DNA of 55,000 nt from Anaeromyces robustus (GCA_002104895.1 MCFG01000017.1:182501-237500), one strand, 5' to 3'; shown: positions 33,566 to 44,553, counted from the stretch's first letter. Notes: generated from the sequence alone by a model not told the origin. Numbers and translations are program-made.

Positions 33566-34202
33566 ATGAGGTATAGAGCATATATTTTTTATAGAAAAAT
33601 TTATAATTATAATTAATATAGTAAAGTTTATTAATTATAATAATATTGAATTGCGTTTAATTTAAAAAAAAAAATAAAATATATATTATTAATAGAGGAA
33701 ATAATTCAAATGAACAAAACGCTTATTTATTAGAGCAAGAAAATGACAGAATAGTTGCAAATGAACTTGCCGGAAAAATATCTGCAATTAAAAATGTATA
33801 TTATATTTAATAATGATACTATTAATTATAATTACAATTATAATAATATTTGTAAATAATATTAACTCTTTATTTCATTGATATAAATAAATAAAATTAA
33901 AAAAAAAAAAAAAAAGCTAACAATCAGCATTAATGATGAAATGCAGGACCAACACAGACTCATAGATAATATGGTAAATATATATATATATTATTTCATT
34001 ATTTTTTTTATATATTTACAGTATATTATATATACTATAGGGAGATTCTTTCGACAATGCAAATACAAATTTTTCAACAACTGCAAAATATTTAGAAAAT
34101 GTTATGAAAAGTGCTAATAATCGTTCATGCCTTTATATCGCTATTGGAATAACCATAATTTTTTTAATTGTATTTTACGCAATGACTTCTGGACAAAATT
34201 AA
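33566..34202 (+). CDS. bet1: BET1 family Qc-SNARE
   Basis: Four exons: 33566-33570 (only 5 nt, ATGAG), 33696-33795, 33917-33973, 34041-34202, giving 107 residues. BET1 is the small ER-Golgi SNARE that forms a complex with syntaxin-5, GS27 and SEC22. The order fits: a short polar N-terminus, a SNARE helix starting at LLEQENDRIVANELAGKISAIK and continuing through ISINDEMQDQHRLIDNM and FDNANTNF (about residues 12-75), a basic juxtamembrane SANNRS, then one C-terminal membrane anchor (about residues 85-102) with a five-residue lumenal end. Length is close to animal BET1. The tiny first exon is the least certain part; it is chosen because its 2-nt phase joins exactly to exon 2 and no other start is available. 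Confidence 0.9.
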
Positions 34203-34865
34203 ATATAGTTAGAAATAAATAAAATAATAAATAAATAAACAATATAAATAAATAATTATAAAATAATAAATAATTAAATAAAAAAATTTTATATATGTTA
34301 TATATAATTTTATTTATTTTGAATATTTAAATAATAATACAATTATTATATTATATTAATTTATAATTTATAAATATCTACTATTATAAATTATTTTTTA
34401 AATATTTAAAATAAAAATATTTTTAATTAATTATAAGTAAATAAATAAAAAAATAAACTAATAATAAATAAATAAAATATATAAATAAGTAAATAAATAA
34501 TTATATAAAATAATAATATTATTATTATATATAAAATCAATATTTATTATTATTATATATAAAATCAATATTTAAATAAAATTAATTACAATATAATTAA
34601 TATTAATTCTTTTTTATTTTAATAAAGTGAATAATAAAACTTTCAATTTAATAATATAAATTTAAAATAAAAACAAATTAGTAAAGCATATAAATTTTAA
34701 GAAAACAAAAAATGAATATATTTAAGTAAAAAATTGTGGCTGAAAATGTCTCATTATGATTGGTTGAAATTACACGTGATTAAATACTTTTTATCACTAA
34801 CATACTCTAAAAAATTAATTCTTTCTCTTTTTCCATAGACCATAATTATTTGTTAAATTTGCAAG
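34203..34865. promoter_or_regulatory. bet1 3' flank and rps4 upstream region
   Basis: 660 bp. The last 130 bp (34735-34865) are clearly less A/T-rich than the rest, with CACGTGATTAAA at about 34773 and pyrimidine-rich TTCTTTCTCTTTTTCC before the start. This fits a strong ribosomal-protein-gene promoter, but no site is proven. Confidence 0.4.
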
Positions 34866-36124
34866 ATGGTATGAATTTGTTAATGTTTTTTATTATTAAA
34901 TAATAATTAATATAAATAATTGTTATAAAATGAATGATGAATGAATTAATAATTAATGAATTTATTAATGGATGAATGAATTGAAACTAATTCCTTATAA
35001 TATTTTTTTGATATTTTTTGATATTTTATTTATTATGTTATATAGGCACGTGGTCCAAAACATCATTTAAAGCGGTAAATAACTAAAGGATTAATATATT
35101 ACGATAAAAGTATATATACAAGTTTAAATAAATTTTAAAATTAATTGTTATATGTATATTATTATTTATTTGTTAGTCTCAATGCCCCATCCCACTGGAT
35201 GTTAGATAAGCTTACTGGTACTTGGGTATATATTGATAGATGAATGTATAAATTTGAGATAAATTGGAAACAAAATAATTAACTAAGGTAAATTTATATT
35301 AAATATAATAATTAAATAATAAATAGGCTCCAAAACCAAGTGCTGGTCCACACAAGACTCGTGAATGTTTACCACTCATGGTTTTCATCCGTAATAGATT
35401 AAAGTACGCTTTAACTAAGAAGGAAGTTGTTAGTATCCTTATGCAACGTCTTGTTAAGGTCGATGGTAAGGTTAGAACTGATGCTACCTACCCAGCCGGT
35501 TTCATGGGTAAGTTAAAATACAAAATATGTTTTAAAATATATATCATAATATTTAAGTAAATTATTAAATAATTAATAAATGGAAATTTTATAATCAATT
35601 TTATAGATGTCATCACTATCGAAAAGACTGGTGAAAACTTCCGTCTTCTTTTCGATACTAAGGGTCGTTTCACTATCCACAGAATCACTGCTGAAGAAGC
35701 TAAGTACAAGCTCTGCAAGGTCAAGAAGGTTCAACTCGGTGCTAAGGGTATCCCATACATGGTTACTCACGACGGTCGTACCATTCGTTACCCAGATCCT
35801 TTAATCAAGGTTAACGATACCGTCAAACTCGATCTTGAAACCGGTAAGGCTGCTGAATTCATTAAATTTGAACCAGGTAACCTTTGCTGTATCACCGGTG
35901 GACACAACGTTGGTCGTGTTGGTGTTATCACTCACCGTGAACGTCACCAAGGTGGTTTCGATATTATCCACGTTAAGGATTCTCTTGAACGTACTTTCGC
36001 TACTCGTTCCTCTAACGTTTTCGTTATTGGTAACGGTAACCAAACCTGGATTTCTCTTCCAAAGGGTAAGGGTGTTAAGTTAACCATTACTGAAGAAAGA
36101 GACCGTAGAAGACAACAAGCCTAA
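34866..36124 (+). CDS. rps4: 40S ribosomal protein S4 (eS4)
   Basis: Five exons: 34866-34868 (the ATG alone), 35046-35074, 35177-35225, 35327-35507, 35607-36124, giving 259 residues. It is a structural protein of the small ribosomal subunit. The start [15 protein letters not shown] is the eS4 signature. It is followed by [20 protein letters not shown], the S4 RNA-binding segment ([33 protein letters not shown]), [27 protein letters not shown] and the KOW-like C-terminal part ([19 protein letters not shown]). Length matches yeast and animal S4. Codon use is strikingly richer in C-ending codons than its neighbours, as expected for a very highly expressed gene. Confidence 0.98.
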
Positions 36125-36890
36125 ATGTAAAAATTAATTTTTAAATAAAATTTTACAAAATAAATGATGGTTTTATAAAATAATTATGGAACAATATTTT
36201 ATTTTTAAAATTGAAGATTAAATATTTTAAGTTATTAAGATTTAAAGAAATTCTAATATATCATTATTTAGAAAGTGTTTATAGCTTGCTTATAAATTAA
36301 TAAAAAAAAAAAGAAAAAAGAAAGATTTTGAAACTGGATTTGAATAATTGAAAACTGGAAATATGTTTAATATTTATTAAAAAATAATATATATAATATT
36401 TATTTTATTTTTAATTTGGTAAATATATTCAGTAAGTTAATCATTAAACGTAAGATTCTATAATATTGGATAATTATATATAAAAGGAAGGGATTAATTA
36501 ATAAATAATACTCTGGAAAAGAATTTTTGGAAGGAAAATAATATGAGAAAATTAAATATCACAACATAGAAATATGGAAATAATTGAATTTATTATCACA
36601 TTTTTATTGAAGTTTGGAATAATTATATTTTTTTTTTATATATTATAAAGCAAAGCTTTTATGATTATTTATTTATTTATTTTATATAATTTTCTATTTA
36701 TTTTATATAATTTATGTTATTTTACTTTTTTCTTGTATTATTTTATTTTATTTTATTTTATTTTAATTTTTAGAAAATGGAACTATAAAATAATATAGAA
36801 TAATAAAAGATATAAATAAACAATTTATGAATTAAGAATAAAAATATAAAAAAAATTGGATAAAGTATATTTTAGTTTGTTTTGCGTTGT

Positions 36891-36953
<63 letters not shown>

Positions 36954-36977
36954 CTTTTTAAATATTTATTAATTCCT
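36125..36977. other. 3' flank of rps4, nothing recognised
   Basis: About 850 bp of A/T-rich DNA ending in a run of about 29 T near 36893-36920 and an ATTT array. No gene is supported. Confidence 0.6.
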
Positions 36978-37679
36978 TTTATTGCTTTTTTTTAATTACT
37001 TCAACAATTTCTCCTCCTTGGAGAATTCTTCACGAAATAGTACTTTCTTAGTTTCTAATAGTTTTATTCATTATGTTAGTTTAACTTACAACTTAAATAA
37101 TACTTTCAGTTATAGTATCAACAACAATAATAATAGTTTAAATAATAGTATTAATTATAATAATTTAGTTAGTAATGCTTCAAGTGGGGTAAATTTTCAT
37201 TCCAACTCGTTGGAATGGAGTAGGGTATATTATTTCCTTCTTGGTGGAAGAGTTAATCATTATAACTTGGGGAAAGAGGAGTGGAACAGTCTTTGTAAGG
37301 CGCAACTTAAACCTAGCACCTTTTCGGATGTTCCACTTTTGGTACGTACATCCGCACTTTTACTTAGAATTATGCCTACTGTTAGTGGCCAGATCTGGTC
37401 ATTATTCAATAGGTATCCCAACAATCTAACCAAGAGCGTCGAAGCTGACAATTCAGTAGGACAAGACAGTAGGTCACACGCATCTAATAATGATAATAAC
37501 TTTCCAACTTGATTTAATTTAATAATATACACTATACCATATGAAGTAATTATAAATTATTACTATCTATTAAATAATAAATTATTATTCTTTATTAGAT
37601 TAAGTTTTAATATGTACAATTACTTTATAACATGTACTTTTTAAATTAAATTTAAATAAAGTTTTCATTATTTTATTGC

Positions 37680-37763
<84 letters not shown>

Positions 37764-37773
37764 ATTGCTTTTT
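36978..37773 (+). mobile_element. Retroposed unit with 13-bp target-site duplication and 80-A tail
   Basis: The 13-mer TTTATTGCTTTTT occurs at 36978-36990 and again at 37761-37773. It brackets a unit (36991-37760) that ends in exactly 80 A preceded by AATAAAG and ATTTTATTGCC. The unit is open from 36973 to 37512 (176 codons from a TTG at 36982) with no ATG near its start, so it is probably 5'-truncated. The predicted protein begins Asn/Ser-rich and ends with a more complex part (WSRVYYFLLGGRVNHYNLG, EEWNSLCKAQLKPSTF, LLVRTSALLLRIMPTVSG). I recognise no domain. It could be a non-LTR element fragment or a retrocopied mRNA. Target duplication plus a long A tail indicates LINE-type target-primed insertion, and the intact tail suggests a recent event. 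Confidence 0.75.
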
Positions 37774-37954
37774 ACTAAATTGATAAAACTTTAATATTAA
37801 CAAAACATGTTTGGGTTTTGGTAGTAAAAATTTTTTTATGAAATAATGGAGGCAGTGATATTTATCATAATCATGATAATGAAATAAGTCTATTATAAAA
37901 ATAAGTTGAATTCAATTTAACAACTTTGAATAAATTATACTCTATATTATTTTT

Positions 37955-38248
37955 TTCATAAAAAGACAGCCTAGTAGGGTAAATGCCGATCCTATTTCCG
38001 ACCCTAGTGGAATAGGATAGATCAATTTTACTTTAATTCTATATTTAGAATTAAGGGCTGTATGGATTTATTGTTTTTAAATATTATTATACTTCTTTTT
38101 TTTCCTCCAGTATTATCTATTATTATCTATAATATTTTACTGGTTTTTATTTTTTTTTTTAGTATCATTTTTTTTCATTATGTGTTTTTTTTATGATTCA
38201 TGTATTTTAATATTTAAATTCAATAAAGTTGACGTACAAATTGTGTGC

Positions 38249-38282
<34 letters not shown>

Positions 38283-38294
38283 CATAAAAAGACA
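37955..38294 (+). mobile_element. SINE-like retroposon with 14-bp target-site duplication
   Basis: TTCATAAAAAGACA at 37955-37968 is repeated exactly at 38281-38294. Between them lies a 312-bp unit (37969-38280) starting GCCTAGTAGGGTAAATGCC and ending AATAAAGTTGACG..GTGTGCCAT plus 29 A. It has no long reading frame. The first 85 nt are structured: TCCTATTTCC (37990-37999) pairs with GGAATAGGA (38009-38017), its loop ACCCTA (38001-38006) pairs back to TAGGGT (37975-37980), and an 8-bp hairpin sits at 38034-38053. The last 110 nt closely match 38889-38985. A short non-coding unit with a structured head and a tail shared with a longer element is the layout of a SINE; an internally deleted LINE is the alternative. 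Confidence 0.75.
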
Positions 38295-38299
38295 TCATA

Positions 38300-38990
38300 T
38301 TATAACATATAAATAAAATAAACATTATTTATATATTTCTTACTATTACAATTTTTTTATTATTATTATTTTAGTTAAGTTTTTATTTATTATATTAAAG
38401 GAATATATTATAATTATTATTTTATTTAAAATTTATAAATTTTAAATATTAATTTTTATTATTAATGATAAATGGATTAAAGCTAAAACTTATAAAATGA
38501 ACAATTTTGAAAATTCAAGAAATTATTTAAATCTTAATCTAACATTTCTGGAATATTGCAAAGGTTTCAGGTGGATACTTAGGGCAAGATGTGGATATAA
38601 AATTGATATAAGAGTTGCTAAAGCTGCTAAAATGATTAATAATTCTTGTCCTAATTGTTGTTCATGCTGTTTCTATTGTGACAGTTATCAAAGAAATGAC
38701 CATTGGTTTATTAATTGATTCCTATTTAAAAATCTTCGTATTAATCATTTCTCAAATCTAGATAGAAATTTTTTTTTATTTTTAATAGTTTAGTATTGAC
38801 CAGTAATAACTCTTGTGTAGATAATAGAATTAATAATACTGTTAAGGGTTATAAAAATAGTGATAATAATAGGATCTATAATGTTTAACTGGTTTTTAAT
38901 TTTTTTAGTATCTTTTTTTTTTATTACGTGTTTTTTTTTTTTTATGATTCATGCATATTAATATTTAAATTCAATAAAGATAATTTGCTA
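38300..38990 (+). mobile_element. LINE-like retrotransposon 3' fragment
   Basis: Contains a 73-codon frame (38497-38718) with LEYCKGFRWILRARCG, then KAAKMINNSCPNCCSCC and DHWFIN. The order LRxRxG, basic helix, CPNC, then HWFI resembles the Cys/His zinc-knuckle region at the C-terminus of non-LTR reverse transcriptases. This is a motif-level judgement. The 3' end (38889-38985: ACTGGTTTTTA, a T-run, TATGATTCATG, AATAAAG) is shared with the SINE-like unit just upstream. No clean A tail or target duplication remains, so it is probably older and 5'-truncated. Confidence 0.5.
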
Positions 38991-39057
38991 TAATATATAT
39001 ATATATATTTATTATTAATATTAATATTATATCCTTATAATCTACAACTTCTAACAT

Positions 39058-39090
<33 letters not shown>

Positions 39091-39961
39091 CATGAATTCC
39101 TTCTTGAAAAACATATTTTCAAATGATTTATAACATAATTCATAATAAAATGGATTATCGTTGATATGATTATATTAATTTTTTCTCGCTTTATAAATAT
39201 AATGAATGTTCATAAAAAGAACTACAATTTTAAATTCAATGATTCTTATAATTTCTTTAAATAACTTTATATAAAATGAAACTGTAAAGGTTTTCATTAT
39301 TCAAATTATTCAACTTGATTTTTCTATTCAAATTATATCTTAATATATTTTTTTGTACTTTATACATTTTAAAATATATAATTAATTTTATATAAACTTT
39401 ACAAAATATATCATTAAAATGAATAAAAGTTTATATATATATATATATATATATAAATTAATAAATATCATTTATATTAATTTTTTAATAAAGGTTAAGT
39501 TTTATTCTTTCTTTAAAAAAAAATAATAAAAATAAAAATAAAAAAAAAAAAATAAATATCAAATTAACAGTCAAGAAAATAAAAATAAAAAAAAAAAAAT
39601 AAATATCAAATTAACAGTCAAGAAAATAAAAATAAAATTAAAAATAAAATAAAAATATAATAAATAAAATAAATATAAATAAGTAAATAAATAAATAAAT
39701 AAAAATAAAAACAATCTTATCAAAATTTATTTTTCTTTATTTATGTTACTTTATTATTTTATTAAATAATATTAATAAATATTTATATTTATATATATGA
39801 ATAATAGTTAAATGAACTAGATTTTTTATGTGTTTGTTTCATAAAAATACTCTAAAAAAAAGTATATATAATTAAACTTATGATTAAATAAATTATAAAA
39901 ACTATTTTTACTTTTCCTGATAAATATATTATTTTTTTTTTATCTTTAACTAGGTATTTAT
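38991..39961. other. Intergenic between the retroposed cluster and exosc6
   Basis: A/T-rich, with a T-run of about 31 (39060-39090), a TA run near 39435-39453 and a 47-bp-period tandem duplication at about 39526-39641. Nothing coding was recognised. Confidence 0.6.
39526..39641. repeat. 47-bp-period tandem duplication
   Basis: Two near-identical copies carrying AAATATCAAATTAACAGTC, joined through A-rich DNA; period 47 bp. Confidence 0.9.
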
Positions 39962-41698
39962 TTAATGTGAATTAATTAAACAATGATCCATGACTGTTTT
40001 TATTGAGTTACATGCATCAATACAAATACCTATTGCCTATATTTATAAAATTAATATGAAAAAAAATATTTATATTAAAATTAAAATTAGTTTAATGCAA
40101 GTATGTAAATTGTATTCTATGATTTATATAATAAAATAAAAATTTCTATATTGGAATATATAACAATATGTAATATATTAAAAAAAAAAAAAAAAATACT
40201 AACTTCTATACTTTGTTCGGCTTCCATTTTACCTGTACATAATACATGTGTAACTTGTTTAAGAGATGGCATATAGGAAAGCATAAATTTACTATTGGTA
40301 TCATTTTCTTCTGAAGCATCAGGATCTAAACATATATTACCTTTAATACATGTCTAGTAAAATATTATATAAAAGAATAATTATTGAATAAATAATAATT
40401 AAAAATAAATATTGTATTAATAATTATATCTCATAAAAAAAAATTCTTAATATTGATGATTTATTTTTTATACTTTTTTTAAATATCACACTTAATCCAT
40501 AATAAATAAAAAAAAAATAAAAAATAAAAATATTTTTGGATTTTATATTTACAGCAGAAGCAGCAGCAACAAGATCATACATTTGTATACCAGCATCTGT
40601 TAAAGCAATAGATATACAAGTAATAGCAGCAGCTAAACAAGCTGTTGTACCATCATTTTCAAGAACTGTAACATAAATATCAATCGATGATTTTGGATAT
40701 AAATTAAGACGAATTGCTGGTAAAAAAGCTTGTTGTATAATTAAAGAATATTCACGTTCTTGAGCATTCTATTATAATCATGATAATATAAAATTATGAT
40801 ATTAATAACAATATTAATTAAAATTAATATAATTATAACAATTAATATATTGAGTTTTTATGTTTACCCTTATATATCCACAACGTTTATTACATGAAAA
40901 TGGAGCAAATTTAAATTCACAATAAATTGTTCCTTCATCAGATACCATACTACGTTTTGATGAACGTGGACCATAACTATATTTCAATATAATTTTAAAA
41001 TATTATATTAATAATAAAAAAAAATGTGAATACGTTGTAAAAAAAAATGATTATATAGATAAATAAAAAGAAATTTAATTATCATTTTTTATTATATCAA
41101 ATAATAATATTAATTATTATAATAATGAGGATAATAATAATAACTTTATGTTACTTCTTAATTATTAAGAGAATAATTTATACAATAACATTTAATTATT
41201 TATTTAATTATTAATTTATTTATATATTTACACTCCACATATAATTTTTATATTTTCGGCTTCATAATAAGCTGAACCATTAGCTTTTTTTATAACATTT
41301 GGTTTTATAACTATATTTTAATACATCAATGAAATATGTATATATTTTATTTTTTCAATAATAATAAATAATAATAAATTATAATAAAAATTAATATAAA
41401 AATAATCATTAGAAAAATAGTATTAATTGAAATTTTCAATGTACATTAATATTATATTATCTGATTTCTTCATTTTAATTAAATAAAAATTTCATAAATA
41501 TAATAATCAAAAATTAATATATATATATATTTATATATAGATAATAATTATATTATAAAAATTACATATTGGTCTTATATTATCGACAGATCTATTATTT
41601 TTTCTTATTCCATCATCTTTATTATTTTTTGGTTGAGTACTTTTCTTTTCTATTGGTTTTACACTAATTTCTGGTCCATTAATTCTTCTTTTATCCAT
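39962..41698 (-). CDS. exosc6: Exosome subunit EXOSC6/MTR3 (RNase PH-like)
   Basis: Six exons: 41698-41566, 41310-41232, 40976-40868, 40768-40553, 40353-40204, 40036-39962, giving 253 residues. It is one of six RNase PH-fold subunits of the ring of the 3'-5' RNA exosome, which is usually catalytically inert in eukaryotes. After a basic N-terminus (about residues 1-45), the RNase PH fold shows IKIICGVYGPRSS, CEFKFAPFS, FLPAIRLNLYPKSSIDIYVTV and TDAGIQMYDLVAAASA. The MYDLV ending and the C-terminal FMLSYMPSLKQVTHVLCTG match MTR3 better than RRP41 or RRP46. Length fits. The first 5' donor (ATAT|GTAATT) and the exon 5 donor (GTTAGT) are less standard but phase is kept. It is divergent from the NDK gene, 1.4 kb apart. 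Confidence 0.88.
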
Positions 41699-42634
41699 TT
41701 CGATTTAATATAAAATATATATCTTTATTATTAATATGTTTTTATTGTTATCTTAAATATGTATTAATATAGTCTATAACAATGTTAATATTTTTATTAA
41801 ATAAAAACGTTTAATTAAAATTGAATTATTTAGTTATCCTTCTATAAATAAAATTGATTTTCTAAAATTCCAATTTTGAAAATATATATCTAAATTTTTT
41901 AAAAGAATTGATAAATTTTTATTATTAATAAAAATTTATAAAAATATTTTTATTTCTTTGTTTTTCAAATATTATTATTGTTGTTGATTTTCAAATGAGG
42001 TATGAAGAAATAATAATTTTAAAATCAATTAATATAATAATATGAAATGTAAATTTCTATCAACAAAATTCTTATCAATTATTATTACATTAATTATTTC
42101 AATTAAAATTCAAAAATTGAAAAAATTTCAAAAAAAAATAATATTTTTATTATGATTGGTTTAAAATATTATAATATAATAGATATAACAAATATGTGAA
42201 TTTATACTTTTTTATATATTTTATAAATTAAATCACAAAGTTAATGGTTTATTAATGGTTTATTTATGATTTATTTCCATATATTAAAAAAATTACACCT
42301 TATTAATGGTTTATAAATGATAATAAAATTTAGTTATATAAATTATAATGTATATAAAAGCAGATAATATATAAAAAAGTAATAATAAAATAAAACTTTC
42401 TTCTCATTAAAATAATTAGTACAACAAATGATTATAATACTATATTTATACTATTAATTCTTTACTCAATTGAAAAAATATATAATTACTATAATAATAA
42501 TATTAATAAAAAATAAAGTATATTTATATATATATATTAATTTTATATTGAGTTATTAATTTTATAATGAGTTAAAACATTCATATTATATAATTTTATA
42601 TTTTAGTATTTTTTTATAATATTTAATTTTATAT

Positions 42635-42685
<51 letters not shown>

Positions 42686-43070
42686 TTTCTTTAAATTTTA
42701 ATTTCAATAAAAAAATTTTTAAAATATTAATAAACTTTAAAAATTTAAAAAATATGGTAATATAAAAAAATAAAACATATATAAAAAATTTTAAGAAAAA
42801 AAAAATTACAACGAAAAAAAAAAAAATTAATTTAAAAAATAAAATTGTAATATAAATCTATATAATATTAGTCCTTTTAAAAAAGAATTTCAGAAATAAG
42901 AAAAAGTTAATATAAAGTATATATATAATATATATTAAAACTAAAACAAACAAAGAGAAAATTTTTATTAATACAGATATAACTTCCAATAATTTTTCCC
43001 ATATATTTTTTCCCTTTTAGAAAATTTACAAATCGAATTTTTGAATCTATCTATCAATTTATATATCATT
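41699..43070. promoter_or_regulatory. Divergent upstream region exosc6 / NDK
   Basis: 1.4 kb of A/T-rich DNA with three copies of TTAATGGTTTAT-like sequence (42241-42315), a long T-run at about 42638-42684 and a CT-rich patch just before the NDK start. No specific element could be assigned. Confidence 0.45.
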
Positions 43071-43195
43071 ATGGATTATATTATTGAGAAAACATTAGTA
43101 ATAATTAAACCAGATGCAATAGCTCATGCTAACGAAATTGAATGGGCTATAATAGACGCTGGATTTACAATTTTAAATGTAAATTTCTTATTTTA

Positions 43196-43226
<31 letters not shown>

Positions 43227-44454
43227 ATAATTATAATAAGTATATATAATTTACCTTATATAATGTAAATATTTGGATATATAATATTACTATATATTAA
43301 TATACTGAATTTGGAAAATGTCACATTATAAATGTTTTTTCTATCTGTGAATATCAAATACTCATATTTTATTATAAACTATAAATTAGAAAAGTAGAAT
43401 ATTACTAACTGATGAACAAGTTATTGAATTTTATAAAGATCAAGAAGATAATGAAGATTTTTCAAAAGTTGTCGAATATATGACAAGGTATATAATAATT
43501 AATTTTATTAGAATATGTATATTTATAAAAATATTTTTTTTTAAATATTTATAACATCATATTTTAAAAATGTATATTATTATTAATTATTTTATTATTA
43601 TTATTATTATAATTTTAATATAATATATATACTTTATATTATTATTTTATTATAACATATATATATATATACAAACAATATTCCTGTAATTATTCTAAAT
43701 ACTATATAATAATATAATAAATAAAACAAAAAAATAGTGGTCCAATCATTGCTATGATTCTATCAAAAAAAGATGCTATTAAATCTCTTGTAGAATTTTT
43801 AGGTCCTTCTGACCCAGATGTAGCAAGAGTAGAAAATCCAAAAAGGTATTAAATATATATATATGTATACATTAATTTAATTTTTTATTTGTTTATTTGT
43901 TTATTCATTCATAAAAAGAAAAGAATATATATTAATTAACAGTAGTTATATTAATGTATTTCTTTTCTTTTTTCTTATATAATACATTAATAATACAATG
44001 TTAAATGTAAAAGTTTAAGAGCAAAATATGGTAAAAATGCATTTTATAACGGACTTCATTGTTCATTAACATTCGAAGATGCTAAAAAAGAAATAGGATT
44101 CTTCTTTTCAAATGGTAATAAATTAAAAATATAAATTTAACAATTACAATATACAAGTTTATATTAATATTATATATATATATATATATATTAAATATAT
44201 GTAGCTATAATTGATCCATTATCTGGTCGTGAGGAAGTTAGATTATTCCTTGAAAAGGAATTATATCCAATTCTTGTATTAGGATTAACACAACTTTGTA
44301 AAGAAAAACCAGAAGATCCAATAGTAAGCTTTAAATAAAGAAAAAATAATATTATACAATACATAATAAAATTTTGATATAAATACATTTATTTTTTAAT
44401 TATAATAATAATAATAATAATAATATATATATATATAAACTTATAAACTAATAA

Positions 44455-44487
<33 letters not shown>

Positions 44488-44553
44488 TGGTTAGGCAACT
44501 GGTTACTAAAAAATAATCCTAATACTCCAATTATTGTTGAAACTGACGAGTAA
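43071..44553 (+). CDS. nme5: NME5-type nucleoside diphosphate kinase
   Basis: Six exons: 43071-43178, 43390-43487, 43738-43845, 44014-44114, 44205-44323, 44485-44553, giving 200 residues. The NDK fold is clear: KTLVIIKPDAI at the start, FTILNKSRILLTDEQVIEFY, SGPIIAMILSKKDAI, LGPSDPDVARVENPKSLRAKYG, and the active-site region NGLHCSLTFEDAKKEIGFFF with His120 in the phospho-histidine position. The usual HGSDS context is changed to HCSLT. After the NDK domain, PEDPILWLGNWLLKNNP matches the Dpy-30-like dimerisation motif that marks NME5. NME5 proteins in animals and algae are tied to cilia and radial spokes, so activity and role here are uncertain. An in-frame TTG 30 nt upstream exists, but the ATG at 43071 is the obvious start. 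Confidence 0.88.

Noticed and set aside
37969-38061. HDV-like ribozyme at the head of the SINE-like unit
   Set aside because: The interleaved stems lack the extra P3 and P4 hairpins between strands required by the HDV fold.
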